Shown here one piece after another: positions 1 to 12,033 of a stretch of DNA of 64,000 bases. Under the pieces are notes generated by a model. The model was not told where the DNA came from. It did not search any database and saw only the letters and a program-made list of their open reading frames with translations. The position numbers were made by a program, and so were the translations under genes. The DNA is from Artocarpus heterophyllus (lineage: Eukaryota > Streptophyta > Magnoliopsida > Rosales > Moraceae), in NCBI GenBank assembly GCA_025403435.1, contig CM046337.1:3231501-3295500 (forward strand), in the 5' to 3' direction. How positions within the stretch are numbered: the stretch's first letter is position 1; every line of letters starts with the position of its first letter.

Positions 1-642
1 TATATTTGTCAGGAGTGCCTCATTTTGTTTTATGTTATATATTCGTGCATAATGTTAAGGCAAGGATGCATAAAATTACGGGCTTTAGTATGAATGGTCT
101 ACGAACTATTTAGTATATGACAACTTAGTTATCGATCTTTTTAAGGTTGATAAAAATATCCTCGAACTCTGAAATTATTGGTTAAAAATACTAAAATAAT
201 AAGATAATAGATGTTAAATTTAACCGGACATGTCATGTGCCTTTGCACATGTACTGCACAACAAGGGTAGGTATAAGCATTGATTTTAAGGATTGAAGCA
301 CATACAAATTACTACATATGTATAAGCACTCTGTCTACTCCTGCTGATATATTTTTTTATTAATATTATACATGGAAAGAATAACTTAAATTATGTTAGT
401 CTACTTCAATCTTTTAGTTTTTTTTTTTTTTAACTATATTGTTAAGCTTTTTTCTTGCAAAAATGCTTATGTCTATGATTAATTTACTTTTGCCTCGTAA
501 ACTTTGTTACTGAACATTTGTTACAAAAGTTGGGTTTTTTTTTTTTTTTCCACACCAAAACTATTAGCGACTAATCTTTTAGTCATGAAAAAGGTGGATT
601 TGACATGAGAAACTAATGAAATAAAGTAAATAGAAGATTATT

Positions 643-810
643 AGGGTGTTTGACATTTTGATTCAAACCAAACCAACTAATAATACTGTAAAACTCTTAC
701 ATGCTATAGTTTAAAACAAAAAACAACTATAATATAAAGCTTTAACATGTTATAATATTTAACCTAAAAGTTTTGATTTAAACCAAATCACAGTCACAAC
801 CATACCTATA
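643..810. repeat. Short AT-rich MITE-like unit (dispersed family)
   Basis: The unit opens with AGGGTGTTTGAC and contains two copies of the family core, tgtaaaactcttacatgcta and the similar taaagctttaacatgttata. The same arrangement recurs at many places in this window. The exact right edge is uncertain. Confidence 0.5.
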
Positions 811-1021
811 GCGTGCGCGTTTTGTGATAACTTAAAGTTTGACTCATTGCAAGGATTTTCAAACGTTAAGATTAAAATGTGAGTAAGGCTCTTGTTTTTG
901 TGCAGTTTTTTGTAAGGAAGGCTCTTACTAAAATAATGACGGGGAAGATTATCTTTTTCTTATTATGGGAGCTACAAGAGGTGATAATCAACCTCCGGTA
1001 ATTCGAACACTATTATTAATT

Positions 1022-1184
1022 TGATCCTAATCCACACTTAATCAATTCATCATAATCACTTGTGTTGTTGGAAGGAGTGACTTCTTAAAATAAATTACAC
1101 CAAAATTCTTTGATCCTTAAATCAATTTGAAATCACTTGTGTTGTTGGAAACAGTGATTTCTTAAAGTAAATTACACAAAAATG
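1022..1184. repeat. Imperfect tandem duplication, period about 77 bp
   Basis: The phrase aatcacttgtgttgttggaa starts at 1054 and again at 1131. It is followed both times by a closely similar acttcttaaa-taaattacac stretch, and the preceding tgatcct-aatcaatt words repeat at the same spacing. No function is evident. Confidence 0.65.
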
Positions 1185-1720
1185 AATTACTATACGCCAC
1201 GAGTAAATATACCACACATATTGTATAATACACACACATTTGCGCCGATTATTGCCATGTAGATGTTGACATGACAAGTTTTTTTTTTAACACATTCACG
1301 CTATACTATTTAATTTGGTCAAGACGTAAGAGTGGGGATATATTAAATTAATTACAGTCATGTTTTTAGGAAATTAAATCAACTAGTTATAATATATTGT
1401 TTTTTTAGTAGTCCATTAAATAAAACATTCGGGATTACTTGGCGGGACTTTGCAAGCCTATCACTTTCAGTGTCTTCTTTTCTACTGTGTCGTAGTTTAA
1501 TAAGATCACTAGGTATAAGGTTTTATAGATTAAAAAATACATTAACCAATGAAAAATATTAAATATCAGAAGTAGATTATAACTGCCACTGGTGTATTAA
1601 AACCAACCAGAAATTGAACTTATAAATTTAAGTGAATCTTAAAATTAACGTATAAATTTGTGATCAGTTAAGAACCAACTAAAGGCAGTAAAATTACTCA
1701 TAATTTGTGATCTAATCATA

Positions 1721-1786
1721 TCAACTAATCATTTGAAGCTCTTGCACATAACGCACTGCGTCCCCAACGATCGAAGCCTCGTCCAT
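1721..1786 (-). pseudogene. FIT: FIT remnant: exon 2 with the second helix of the bHLH
   Basis: Preceded by GTGTTTTGCAG (acceptor at 1789-1787), it reads MDEASIVGDAVRYVQELQMIS and then meets TGA (1723-1721). The bHLH consensus here is MDKASIVGDAVLYVQELQ, so two consensus positions differ (K to E, L to R). A small 66-bp exon at this place is usual in related bHLH genes. I see no clear GT donor before the stop. Confidence 0.75.
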
Positions 1787-1962
1787 CTGCAAAACACGGA
1801 TAATTAACCCAAAAAAGGGATCAATTTTAGTCTTAATTAGCATAATATTTTTAGGAAATGCAAAGTACATATCTTGGTTTTTTTCGAACACATTGGTGTG
1901 TATATCTCTTGTATTTGGAATACAATTATCTTAATTTTTTTAAAAAAATAACGTATGTATGC

Positions 1963-2170
1963 CTTGGTAATATTAGGTACTAAAGAACGCAATGCATAAA
2001 GCTTCTCCTTCATCCTGCCCCTCCTCCTCCTCTCAGAAATTAAAGTTCTTGATCTATCAGCCTTTGACTTGTTGGTTTTGGCCGTAGTTGTGCTGATTCC
2101 AGTATTGGTTTCAGAAGATTCTTGCCTATCATCATCATTGTCCTGTTCATCTTCTTGATCTTCATGATCT
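1963..2170 (-). pseudogene. FIT: FIT remnant: end of exon 1 with basic region and helix 1 of the bHLH
   Basis: It begins in the GATCT target copy (2166-2170). It codes an acidic run (EDQEDEQDNDDD), a Thr/Lys linker, then the DNA-binding basic region with the conserved ERRRRGRM residues, and ends at VPNITK. The splice donor after AAG reads GC (1962-1961) instead of GT. AAG|GC is a typical GC-AG donor context, and the next exon continues in frame. Confidence 0.85.
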
Positions 2171-4137
2171 TGTAACACCCGTATTTTTAACGGGCATAAT
2201 TTTGTAAAATTTAATGAATAAAATGTGACTATTTAAAATTACTAAGTTGTTTATGATCATTTAAAAAAAAATACCATTTTAGTATTTTCTTACCAAGTCT
2301 TCCTAAGAAACATTCAAAACTTACCAACACTTACTTCTACCAATCTTGTCTCCCTAAATTATTGCTCAATTATATAGACTTCTTCTCATTTTGCTAAAGG
2401 TATCCGAAGGGGATATTGAATTATTTTCCGTCAATTCATAGAAGACATGGAGATATTTTCTCAACCACCTAATTAATTATTTCCTTATCTTCTTCTATAA
2501 TTCACTCAAATTATCCCCTCAATTATGTTGGCATTATTTGCTAAAAGTCTTCATGGGAGACAAGATGATATTTTCCTTTAAGACTCTTTTGTTTCTTCTT
2601 ACAACTTTTCCCCGTAAACATCTCATTCCTCTTAAGCATTTTGATATCTTTTTATTTAACTATCACCACCTTCTTCTCTAGTTCTCATTCTCTCCCTTCT
2701 CACTTCAAATTTCTAACTAAAGACATAGAGCACAAAGCTCTCTTTGTGGCCAAGACAATTATAATTCCCAACCATGATCGAGGCGGTTTTAAAGTTAATT
2801 CAAGCTTGATTGATAACCCAAACTTTGGTGCTTTTCAAAGAAGTTTTGAGGTAGGTTTTCTTTAATCTAAACTTAGTTTTTAGTATGCATTTTCTCCATG
2901 TTTAATGCATAAAAATACTTTAATGGCACTAGTAGACGGGTTTACACATAACTCACTTATGAATGTGATTATACGTTGTGCTTTAGTTTTAATTGTCCTT
3001 ATGCATGCCTTAGGGTCAAGGATGTGTGGAGCTAACGTTAATTGATTCCAGGATTAAAAGATTGTTGATAAGCTTGAAAGGTAGGGATTCTATTACTCAT
3101 TTTTGTGAGGTTTTTATAGAATTAAAATTGATTGTTTTGCCGCAATATATATATATCTATGTTGAACTGATATTATATGAGTATCACATATGAAACTATG
3201 ACATGGACTCGTCTTGTATTGTACGACGAGGAACATAATGAATTGACACATGTTATAAATTGAGAAGCATGGTTAGGAAAACTGACTCTATTAATAATGA
3301 TTTAATATAGAGAAATGGTGAGACATGAAGAGGGCGGCGGTTACGTCCTTGGGCATGAATACCCAAAAAGGTAAAATAGGGGGAAGGTGATGACGCTTCC
3401 TTGGGTTGAAAGTCCCAGAACACACTGTACAGGAATTGATTTGGTGAGGACTCGGGGCTTGATGTCCCCTCACCGGAACACCCTTGGAATGTTTATGGGG
3501 TGATCAAGTGCGCCCATTTGGGTTTCGATGAGTTGAGTGATACTCAATTTAACATGGATACCTAGGAACAATGATGATTGGTAATATTTGTATAAATGTG
3601 TAATTATGACACTTGGTAATGATTAACTACGGTATCCATAAGATGTGATCATAATAAACCTCATAATCTGGAATATGATGTAACCTACTAACCATGCAGT
3701 TTTTAATGTGGTAATGGATAAACCATAAGGTGAGTCATGATTTCCCTACTGGGCATGTCGATGCTCATCCTATCATATCTTCATATCTCAGGTGGAACTC
3801 AGTGCAACATATTTGAAGAGGAATAAGCGAAAACAATCTTGCTGTTTTCGTGTTAGAAGACCCTGTTTAATTACAACTTATCTACAACATGTAAGAGTTG
3901 TATTATTTTTTTTTATGGCTGTGTTAAGTTATTTGGGAATTGTACTATGGTGATGATGACTGTAATTATATATATTTGGTGCTACACTAAAAACTGTGGT
4001 TTGTATTTAAAACGTTTATTTTTATTTTTCTTGTTGTTTAAAGACCCATGGGCATTGTTTAATTGATTTAAATAATATAAAATTTAAAATTATTTTTATT
4101 TATTTAAAGCTGTTAACCCCCACATAGGGGTGTTACA
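2171..4137 (+). repeat. 5' LTR of the gypsy element
   Basis: It is 1,967 bp long, starts TGTAACACCCGT and ends GGTGTTACA. The short terminal inverted repeat TGTAACACC/GGTGTTACA is perfect. It is nearly identical to 9042-11009. Confidence 0.95.
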
Positions 4138-4144
4138 GAATTTT

Positions 4145-4156
4145 TGGTATCAGAGC
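4145..4156 (+). other. Primer binding site of the gypsy element
   Basis: TGGTATCAGAGC lies seven bases past the 5' LTR. It is the usual plant primer site complementary to the 3' end of initiator tRNA-Met. Confidence 0.9.
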
Positions 4157-4288
4157 CTAGGTTCGATTAACCTAGGGGGTATAGCACCACCTTAAAAATT
4201 AATCTTTGGGAATGGTTTTAAAGTTAGGTGTTAATGTCATCATCATTTGGTACTGATCCTAGTTAAATTTTCGCAGCCAGTAGAAACT

Positions 4289-7200
4289 ATGCCACCAAGA
4301 CGTCAAATGCAATCGTCTGAGCTGTCACAACCGGTTGAACATGCTCAAGAAGTTGAGCAACCGGAACCGATGGAACAAGCTCAAGAAGATGAGCAACTAC
4401 GACATGCAACACAATCCCCGCCAGCTGCACCAGAAGTAAATAATTTAGGACAAATTCTTCAAGCATTACAAAATGTGCAAAGACCTGTGGAGGTTCGTGA
4501 TCCCGAACAACGACATCTAACTCTGTTGAAGGAGTTTATGAAGCAGAAACCACCCACATTTAGTGGAGAACCTAACCCGGTCATAGCAGAACAATGGCTA
4601 AAGGCAGTCAAAAAGAAGTTGGACACCTTGAGGATTCCACGGGAGTATTGGGTTAGCTTTTCAACATATATATTTGAGGGTAAAGCCGAAGAATGGTGGG
4701 ATCTTCAGAAAGACGACTATGATGTGCCGAATCTTACATGGGAGCAGTTCGAAACCATTTTTCGCAACACCTATATTCCTCAGAGCCATAGGCAAGCAAT
4801 GATGCGAGAATTTGAAAACCTGGTGCAGGGAGATACAACAGTTGCTGAATACCATGCTCGATTTATAGAATTGTCTCGCTACAATCCCGGGGCTGTATCG
4901 GATCCAATGGCGAGATGCGAAAAATTTAGAAATAACCTGAGGCCGAAAATCAGACAAATGATAGCTGCTGTTCCATCAACAGATTTTCTTGATCTTGTAG
5001 CTGCGGCACAGCGGGCAGAGACAGAACTAAATAACTCCTATGGAGAGTATAAGGGTTCTGGTGGGCGTCAAAGGAAAATAAGTAAGAAAGAGAAGTCACA
5101 AGGGCAAGTCATTCAGCATAGTGGAGTGACTATTGGTGGTGGATCTTCTGGCAGTGGTCGTTTCCAACCGTATGCTTGTCATAACTGTGGACAAGTGGGA
5201 CATCTGAGGAGAAATTGCCCTAACCGCCCTACACAATCATCCTTTGCACCAAGGCCACAAGGAAGTCATTTTGGCTCCACTGTTTGGGGAGGGAGTCAAA
5301 ATCGTGGAGCGCCTCAGCAAAACACTCCAGCTTCCCAAGTCTCAGTAACTCAACCTCGAGGGTTCCAGCCTCAGTACAACTATCAACAGCGGCCACAGGG
5401 TTCCAATTTTTATGCTAATCAGAACTTCCAACCGACTCCACAAGGCTCAGTGAATCAAAGGCCATATTTTTCTGGGAGAAATAATAATAAGGCTAGTAGT
5501 AGCCAAGGAAACCGAGGAAAAAGTGATAAAGGAAAAGCACCAGCACAAGCTTATGCAATTACGGCTACAACTGGACAAGGAAAACAGGCTGATCACTCAG
5601 TTGTAGACGGTATGATTCACGTGTCTCATTCTTGGGCTCATGTATTATTTGACACTGGTGCCACTCATTCATTTATATCTATGTTATTTGCTTCCGTACT
5701 ACAATTAGAAACTGAGACATGTAGTTCATCATTAACCCTTAGTACACCAATGGGCGGGATAGCTGAAGTATCCATAATTTGTAAATCAGTGTGTATTGTT
5801 ATAGGAGAACATAAACTATCGGCTGACCTATATGTAATAACTATGACAGAGTTTGATGTAATCTTAGGAATGGATTGGCTAACTAAATACCAGGCAATAG
5901 TAGATTGTCATAGGAAACGTGTCTCTTTATTCACCAAGAATGGACAAGTCATCGAATTTCAGGCAAAAACAGGAACAGTGACGCCAGCCCCGGTGCTAAA
6001 GGCTTGTATTGGAGGACGAAGGAATTTCACCAATCTTGGGACGATCTTTGCTTCAGATGGAGAACTAAAGAAGAGTGACCTATCCTCTCACACTCTTGTG
6101 GTGGACGAATTTTCAGATGTTTTTCCAGATGAATTGCCCGGACTTCCGCCTGATAGAGAAATTGAGTTTGTCATCGACTTAACTCAAGGAGCAGCGCCTG
6201 TTTCTATTGCCCCGTATCGAATGGCACCTGCTGAGAAAGTGGAATTGAGGAAGCAGTTGGACGAATTACTGGAAAAAGGATTTATTCGACCAAGTACATC
6301 ACCTTGGGGAGCTCCAGTACTTTTTGTGAAGAAACATGACGGATCGTTGAGGCTCTGTGTCGATTATCGCCAGCTTAATCGATTGACTATCAAGAACAAG
6401 TACCCTCTACCCCGAATTGATGAGTTGTTCGATCAGTTAGGAGGATCTTGCTATTTCTCAAAGATTGACTTACGATCCGGATATCACCAACTGAAGATAA
6501 GAGAAGAGGACATTCCAAAGACAGCTTTTCGGACTCGCTACGGTCATTTTGAGTTTCTTGTCATGCCTTTCGGGTTGACTAATGCACCAGCGGCTTTCAT
6601 GGACTTGATGAACCGTGTCTTTCGACCGTACTTAGATCAATTTATCATTGTTTTCATAGATGATATCTTGATCTATTCTAAAAACGAAGAAGAACATGCT
6701 GAGCATTTGAGGATCGCTCTACAAACGTTGAGAGAACATGGTCTTTATGCAAAAAGAGAAAAATGTGATTTCTGGATGACGAAGGTCAAGTTCCTTGGAC
6801 ACGTTGTCTCTGAAGAAGGCATCTCAGTGGACCCCTCCAAAATTGAAGCAGTGCTAAATTGGGAACGACCAAAGAACGTGTCAGAGATTCGAAGTTTCCT
6901 CGGACTAGCTGGATACTATCGACGCTTCGTAGAGAATTTTTCAAAGATTGCTTCTCCATTAACAAAACTCACAAGGAAGAATGTCAAGTTCGTGTGGGAT
7001 GATAAATGTGAAGAAGCATTTGAGGAACTGAAACGAAGACTCACTAGTGCACCTGTGCTGATCATACCTAACAACGAGGAGCCTTACACAGTATACACTG
7101 ATGCCTCAGGAAACGGTTTGGGTTGTGTGTTAATGCAGCATGGACGAGTAGTTGCCTACGCCTCACGCCAGTTGAAACCCCATGAGAGGAACTACCCCAC

Positions 7201-8986
7201 ACATGATCTTGAGTTAGCTGCTGTGGTTTTCGCACTCAAAATTTGGAGATGTTATCTATATGGCGCAAAGTTCGAGCTATATTCAGATCATCAAAGTCTG
7301 AAATATTTGTTTACTCAAAAGGATCTCAATCTAAGGCAACGAAGATGGACTGAGTACATGGTGGACTATGACTTTAGTATCCAATATCATCCTGGAAAAG
7401 CAAATGCCGTGGCAGATGCTCTAAGTCGTAAGAACAACGGACGTATAGCCAGTTTAGCATTGGAAGATTGGAGACGAGTCACCATCGCCGACTTCAACTT
7501 GCAATATTATGAAGATAACGAGAGAGCTTTCTTATTCAATGTGATAGCAACTCCTACGTTAATTCAGAAAGTAAAACAAGGACAATGGCACGATGAAGGA
7601 TTACGTAGGGTTTGGAAACAAATACAAAATGGAGAACAACTGGATGGATGGCAGATTGAGCCAGAAGGATTTTTACTTTACAAAGGAAGATTAGTTGTTC
7701 CAGAGGATCCATATCTCAGGCATGCGGTGCTAGATGAGGCTCACCGTTCAAAGTTTGCTATTCATCCTGGAAGCACAAAAATGTATATGGATCTAAAACG
7801 ACAATACTGGTGGCGAGGAATGAAACGAGATGTAGCAACCTTTGTCTCTAAGTGCATGACGTGCCAACAGGTTAAAGCGGAACATCAAAAGCCTGGAGGC
7901 GAGTTGAGGAGCTTACCTATTCCAGAATGGAAGTGGGATCATGTGACAATGGACTTTGTTACTGGATTTCCTAAGACTCAAATAGGGCATGACACCGTTT
8001 GGGTAATTGTAGATCGTTTAACTAAGACAGCCCACTTCATCCCAATCAGAACTAATTATAGTGTCTCAAAATTATGTCAATTGTACGTGGAAAAGGTAGT
8101 GACATTGCATGGAGTGCCAATGTCAATAGTTTCCGATAGAGATACACGTTTCACGTCGAAATTTTGGAGAGGATTGCAGAGGGCCTTGGGAACTCAATTG
8201 AATTTTAGTACAGCTTTTCATCCTCAAACAGATGGACAATCTGAACGTGTCATTCAGATTCTCGAGGATATGCTTCGGGCTTGTGTGCTGGACTTTGGAA
8301 CAAATTGGGCTGCACAGCTGCCATATGTTGAATTCGCATATAACAACAGTTACCAAGCAAGTATTAGAATGGCTCCATATGAGGCCTTATATGGTAGACC
8401 TTGTAGATCTCCATTGTGTTGGGCTGAAAAGGAAGAGCGTCTTGAACTTGGGCCTCAGTTTATCAGAGAAACAACGGACAAGATCCAGATTATTCGCGAA
8501 CGTCTTCAGACAGCTCAAAGTCGACAAAAGAGTTATGCAGATAAGAGGAGGCGACCTTTAGAGTTCATGATCGGAGACTTTGTGTTCTTAAAAGTGAAAC
8601 CAAAACGAGGTGTATCTCGATTTGGTGTTAAAGGAAAGTTAGCACCAAGGTATACAGGACCGTTTGAGATTGTGGAACGCATTGGAACGTTGGCATACCG
8701 TTTAGACCTACCACCACAATTGTCTCATGTACATAATGTGTTTCATGTATCGATGTTGAGAAAGTATGAACCCGACCCTTCACATGTGATCATGTGGACA
8801 GATGTGCCAATTCAAGGAGATACGAATTATGAAGAAATTCCAGTTCAAATACTGGATCATGAAATAAAATTATTACGTCGTCGTGGAATTCCTCTGGTGA
8901 AAGTGATGTGGCAACACCATGATGTGGAGGAAGCCACATGGGAACTTGAATCTGAAATGAGAGAAAAGTACCCATATTTGTTTTAA
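4289..8986 (+). CDS. Gypsy gag-pol polyprotein (Gag, protease, RT, RNase H, integrase, chromodomain)
   Basis: A single open frame of 1,565 residues from the ATG at 4289. The open frame extends upstream, but no earlier ATG exists. In order: a retrotransposon Gag domain (about 80-230), a CCHC zinc knuckle [14 protein letters not shown] (from residue 297), an aspartic protease with DTGATHSF (Asp455), reverse transcriptase with FIDD (789-792), RNase H with TDAS (Asp938), the HHCC zinc-binding integrase head, and the integrase core. The core has Asp1222, Asp1283 and Glu1319, giving the expected D-35-E spacing. The last 60 residues (VKVMW...VEEATWE) resemble the chromodomain of chromoviruses, which targets integration to chromatin. 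No stop or frameshift was seen. It is the replication protein of the element, not a host gene. Confidence 0.95.
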   Translation: MPPRRQMQSSELSQPVEHAQEVEQPEPMEQAQEDEQLRHATQSPPAAPEVNNLGQILQALQNVQRPVEVRDPEQRHLTLLKEFMKQKPPTFSGEPNPVIAEQWLKAVKKKLDTLRIPREYWVSFSTYIFEGKAEEWWDLQKDDYDVPNLTWEQFETIFRNTYIPQSHRQAMMREFENLVQGDTTVAEYHARFIELSRYNPGAVSDPMARCEKFRNNLRPKIRQMIAAVPSTDFLDLVAAAQRAETELNNSYGEYKGSGGRQRKISKKEKSQGQVIQHSGVTIGGGSSGSGRFQPYACHNCGQVGHLRRNCPNRPTQSSFAPRPQGSHFGSTVWGGSQNRGAPQQNTPASQVSVTQPRGFQPQYNYQQRPQGSNFYANQNFQPTPQGSVNQRPYFSGRNNNKASSSQGNRGKSDKGKAPAQAYAITATTGQGKQADHSVVDGMIHVSHSWAHVLFDTGATHSFISMLFASVLQLETETCSSSLTLSTPMGGIAEVSIICKSVCIVIGEHKLSADLYVITMTEFDVILGMDWLTKYQAIVDCHRKRVSLFTKNGQVIEFQAKTGTVTPAPVLKACIGGRRNFTNLGTIFASDGELKKSDLSSHTLVVDEFSDVFPDELPGLPPDREIEFVIDLTQGAAPVSIAPYRMAPAEKVELRKQLDELLEKGFIRPSTSPWGAPVLFVKKHDGSLRLCVDYRQLNRLTIKNKYPLPRIDELFDQLGGSCYFSKIDLRSGYHQLKIREEDIPKTAFRTRYGHFEFLVMPFGLTNAPAAFMDLMNRVFRPYLDQFIIVFIDDILIYSKNEEEHAEHLRIALQTLREHGLYAKREKCDFWMTKVKFLGHVVSEEGISVDPSKIEAVLNWERPKNVSEIRSFLGLAGYYRRFVENFSKIASPLTKLTRKNVKFVWDDKCEEAFEELKRRLTSAPVLIIPNNEEPYTVYTDASGNGLGCVLMQHGRVVAYASRQLKPHERNYPTHDLELAAVVFALKIWRCYLYGAKFELYSDHQSLKYLFTQKDLNLRQRRWTEYMVDYDFSIQYHPGKANAVADALSRKNNGRIASLALEDWRRVTIADFNLQYYEDNERAFLFNVIATPTLIQKVKQGQWHDEGLRRVWKQIQNGEQLDGWQIEPEGFLLYKGRLVVPEDPYLRHAVLDEAHRSKFAIHPGSTKMYMDLKRQYWWRGMKRDVATFVSKCMTCQQVKAEHQKPGGELRSLPIPEWKWDHVTMDFVTGFPKTQIGHDTVWVIVDRLTKTAHFIPIRTNYSVSKLCQLYVEKVVTLHGVPMSIVSDRDTRFTSKFWRGLQRALGTQLNFSTAFHPQTDGQSERVIQILEDMLRACVLDFGTNWAAQLPYVEFAYNNSYQASIRMAPYEALYGRPCRSPLCWAEKEERLELGPQFIRETTDKIQIIRERLQTAQSRQKSYADKRRRPLEFMIGDFVFLKVKPKRGVSRFGVKGKLAPRYTGPFEIVERIGTLAYRLDLPPQLSHVHNVFHVSMLRKYEPDPSHVIMWTDVPIQGDTNYEEIPVQILDHEIKLLRRRGIPLVKVMWQHHDVEEATWELESEMREKYPYLF

Positions 8987-9028
8987 CATTGTAATCAGTG
9001 TACGAAATTTCGAGGACGAAATTTTTAT

Positions 9029-9041
9029 AGGAGGGGAGAGC
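9029..9041 (+). other. Polypurine tract of the gypsy element
   Basis: AGGAGGGGAGAGC directly precedes the 3' LTR at 9042, the expected site for plus-strand priming. Confidence 0.85.
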
Positions 9042-11009
9042 TGTAACACCCGTATTTTTAACGGGCATAATTTTGTAAAATTTAATGAATAAAATGTGAC
9101 TATTTAAAATTACTAAGTTGTTTATGATCATTTAAAAAAAAATACCATTTTAGTATTTTCTTACCAAGTCTTCCTAAGAAACATTCAAAACTTACCAACA
9201 CTTACTTCTACCAATCTTGTCTCCCTAAATTATTGCTCAATTATATAGACTTCTTCTCATTTTGCTAAAGGTATCCGAAGGGGATATTGAATTATTTTCC
9301 GTCAATTCATAGAAGACATGGAGATATTTTCTCAACCACCTAATTAATTATTTCCTTATCTTCTTCTATAATTCACTCAAATTATCCCCTCAATTATGTT
9401 GGCATTATTTGCTAAAAGTCTTCATGGGAGACAAGATGATATTTTCCTTTAAGACTCTTTTGTTTCTTCTTACAACTTTTCCCCGTAAACATCTCATTCC
9501 TCTTAAGCATTTTGATATCTTTTTATTTAACTATCACCACCTTCTTCTCTAGTTCTCATTCTCTCCCTTCTCACTTCAAATTTCTAACTAAAGACATAGA
9601 GCACAAAGCTCTCTTTGTGGCCAAGACAATTATAATTCCCAACCATGATCGAGGCGGTTTTAAAGTTAATTCAAGCTTGATTGATAACCCAAACTTTGGT
9701 GCTTTTCAAAGAAGTTTTGAGGTAGGTTTTCTTTAATCTAAACTTAGTTTTTAGTATGCATTTTCTCCATGTTTAATGCATAAAAATACTTTAATGGCAC
9801 TAGTAGACGGGTTTACACATAACTCACTTATGAATGTGATTATACGTTGTGCTTTAGTTTTAATTGTCCTTATGCATGCCTTAGGGTCAAGGATGTGTGG
9901 AGCTAACGTTAATTGATTCCAGGATTAAAAGATTGTTGATAAGCTTGAAAGGTAGGGATTCTATTACTCATTTTTGTGAGGTTTTTATAGAATTAAAATT
10001 GATTGTTTTGCCGCAATATATATATATCTATGTTGAACTGATATTATATGAGTATCACATATGAAACTATGACATGGACTCGTCTTGTATTGTACAGCGA
10101 GGAACATAATGAATTGACACATGTTATAAATTGAGAAGCATGGTTAGGAAAACTGACTCTATTAATAATGATTTAATATAGAGAAATGGTGAGACATGAA
10201 GAGGGCGGCGGTTACGTCCTTGGGCATGAATACCCAAAAAGGTAAAATAGGGGGAAGGTGATGACGCTTCCTTGGGTTGAAAGTCCCAGAACACACTGTA
10301 CAGGAATTGATTTGGTGAGGACTCGGGGCTTGATGTCCCCTCACCGGAACACCCTTGGAATGTTTATGGGGTGATCAAGTGCGCCCATTTGGGTTTCGAT
10401 GAGTTGAGTGATACTCAATTTAACATGGATACCTAGGAACAATGATGATTGGTAATATTTGTATAAATGTGTAATTATGACACTTGGTAATGATTAACTA
10501 CGGTATCCATAAGATGTGATCATAATAAACCTCATAATCTGGAATATGATGTAACCTACTAACCATGCAGTTTTTAATGTGGTAATGGATAAACCATAAG
10601 GTGAGTCATGATTTCCCTACTGGGCATGTCGATGCTCATCCCTATCATATCTTCATATCTCAGGTGGAACTCAGTGCAACATATTTGAAGAGGAATAAGC
10701 GAAAACAATCTTGCTGTTTTCGTGTTAGAAGACCCTGTTTAATTACAACTTATCTACAACATGTAAGAGTTGTATTATTTTTTTTTATGGCTGTGTTAAG
10801 TTATTTGGGAATTGTACTATGGTGATGATGACTGTAATTATATATATTTGGTGCTACACTAAAAACTGTGGTTTGTATTTAAAACGTTTATTTTTATTTT
10901 TCTTGTTGTTTAAAGACCCATGGGCATTGTTTAATTGATTTAAATAATATAAAATTTAAAATTATTTTTATTTATTTAAAGCTGTTAACCCCCACATAGG
11001 GGTGTTACA
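9042..11009 (+). repeat. 3' LTR of the gypsy element
   Basis: It is 1,968 bp long and nearly identical to the 5' LTR, with one extra C near 10640 and a two-base swap near 10095. The GATCT target copy follows directly. Confidence 0.95.
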
Positions 11010-11142
11010 GATCTCCTCTCATTTCACCATGATCAAAGCTTGGCAAAGGGTTCAGCAGCACCGAAATCTGGTCATAAGACTCAAACCCCATTAAAATTAC
11101 CAAACAAATTATGATCTCTAGGGGATGGTTGTAGGACCACCA
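11010..11142 (-). pseudogene. FIT: FIT remnant: middle of exon 1, stranded between the two retrotransposons
   Basis: This 133-bp island is flanked by CACCA (11138-11142, copia target) and GATCT (11010-11014, gypsy target). On the minus strand one frame reads SYDQISVLLNPLPSFDHGEM, the acidic region before the bHLH domain. That frame joins correctly across the gypsy insertion to the basic-region piece. It does not join to the N-terminal piece: a stop (CCC TAG) appears if the first frame is followed. Two one-base gains, in CCCCTAG and in a GGGG run, would explain this. Confidence 0.75.
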
Positions 11143-11604
11143 TGTTAGAATAAAATTGTGATGAAAACCATCATCATCCAATATCGTTCATGTCAAATCA
11201 TCAAGAATATTAATAAGATGCGGAAGCTAACCTGAATCCATAGATTGAATGTGATTCTTGAGTCTTTTGGTTGAGGATCTTACAAGTCTAGTACGTAAAT
11301 CCTCCCTGTCAGAATGCTCTGTAATCTCTGTAGATGGGTAACAGAAAAATAATGTACGTACTGACTTGGGGACCACAACCCCTTTATATAATTGCTAAAC
11401 CCTAGCAATTATCCTTAATTACCAATTTAGCCCATCATAAAATTAGTAATTATATTTTGGTCTCTACACATAGGAGGCCCACACTTAATGATGCATTAAA
11501 AGCCCAAAACCCAAATTGATCACTTTTAATTGGGCAACCTTATTGATAGCCTTTAATTCACATTTATTTAATATATTGGCCCATAATTGGATTTTGATCC
11601 AACA
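11143..11604 (-). repeat. 3' LTR of the copia element (left copy)
   Basis: It is 462 bp long. Compared with the right copy it has several transitions and small indels, for example ccaatatcg versus ccaggatcg and aataagatgc versus aataagttgc. On its inner side (11605-11616) the minus strand reads AAGTAGGAGAT, a weak polypurine tract. Confidence 0.9.
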
Positions 11605-12033
11605 ATCTCCTACTTGGGCTATATATGAAACTTTATAAATGTGAATTATACCTTATGAGCTCATGAATTTTGCTATCAAAACCTTATGCACCTCAACAAT
11701 CTTGTCCATTAACCATATCAATATAGGACCAAAGCGACCTTCGTTACATATGTCGTAACTAGACCCATCAATGATCACATATACCAATACAACTAATAAC
11801 AAGATCAAGCATGGATGTGTAGCATGGAAATTTCATGCAATGTGACCTTAACATGCCTATTTCCAACTGGTCCACCTGAAAACCTTAGTGAGATCAAACC
11901 ATACCAAAATCAGAGTGTGAATAAACTGAAAACTTTATTTCTGCAGAAAATAACCTCAAAATATCCATAAACTGAAATAACTGAAAAATGTCTATATCAT
12001 AAGAGCATTTAAAATTACAAACTCCCACTAAAA

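Larger units (their letters stand above)
1..1720. other. AT-rich intergenic DNA left of the FIT remnant
   Basis: No coding exon could be supported on either strand. The 3' exons expected for a FIT-type bHLH (the coiled and ACT-like C-terminal part) should lie here on the minus strand, but I could not find them. They are lost, decayed or beyond the window edge. The stretch holds a MITE-like unit at about 643-810 and a short tandem duplication at about 1022-1184. Confidence 0.6.
2171..11009 (+). mobile_element. Full-length Ty3/gypsy chromovirus LTR retrotransposon, apparently intact and young
   Basis: Two direct LTRs (2171-4137 and 9042-11009) begin TGTAACACCC and end GTTACA. The 5-bp target GATCT is duplicated at 2166-2170 and 11010-11014. 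By eye the LTRs differ only by an adjacent two-base change (tacgacgagg versus tacagcgagg) and one extra C in the right copy, so insertion is recent. A tRNA-Met-type primer site and a purine tract are in place, and the gag-pol frame is open throughout. A C-terminal chromodomain-like segment makes it a chromovirus, perhaps of the Tekay group. It is inserted in exon 1 of the FIT gene on the opposite strand. Confidence 0.95.

Noticed and set aside
2641..2865. Identical 74-codon frames at 2641 and 9512, and 60-codon frames at 3291 and 10162
   Set aside because: These pairs are the same stretch in the two LTRs of the gypsy element and begin with non-ATG codons. They are not host genes.
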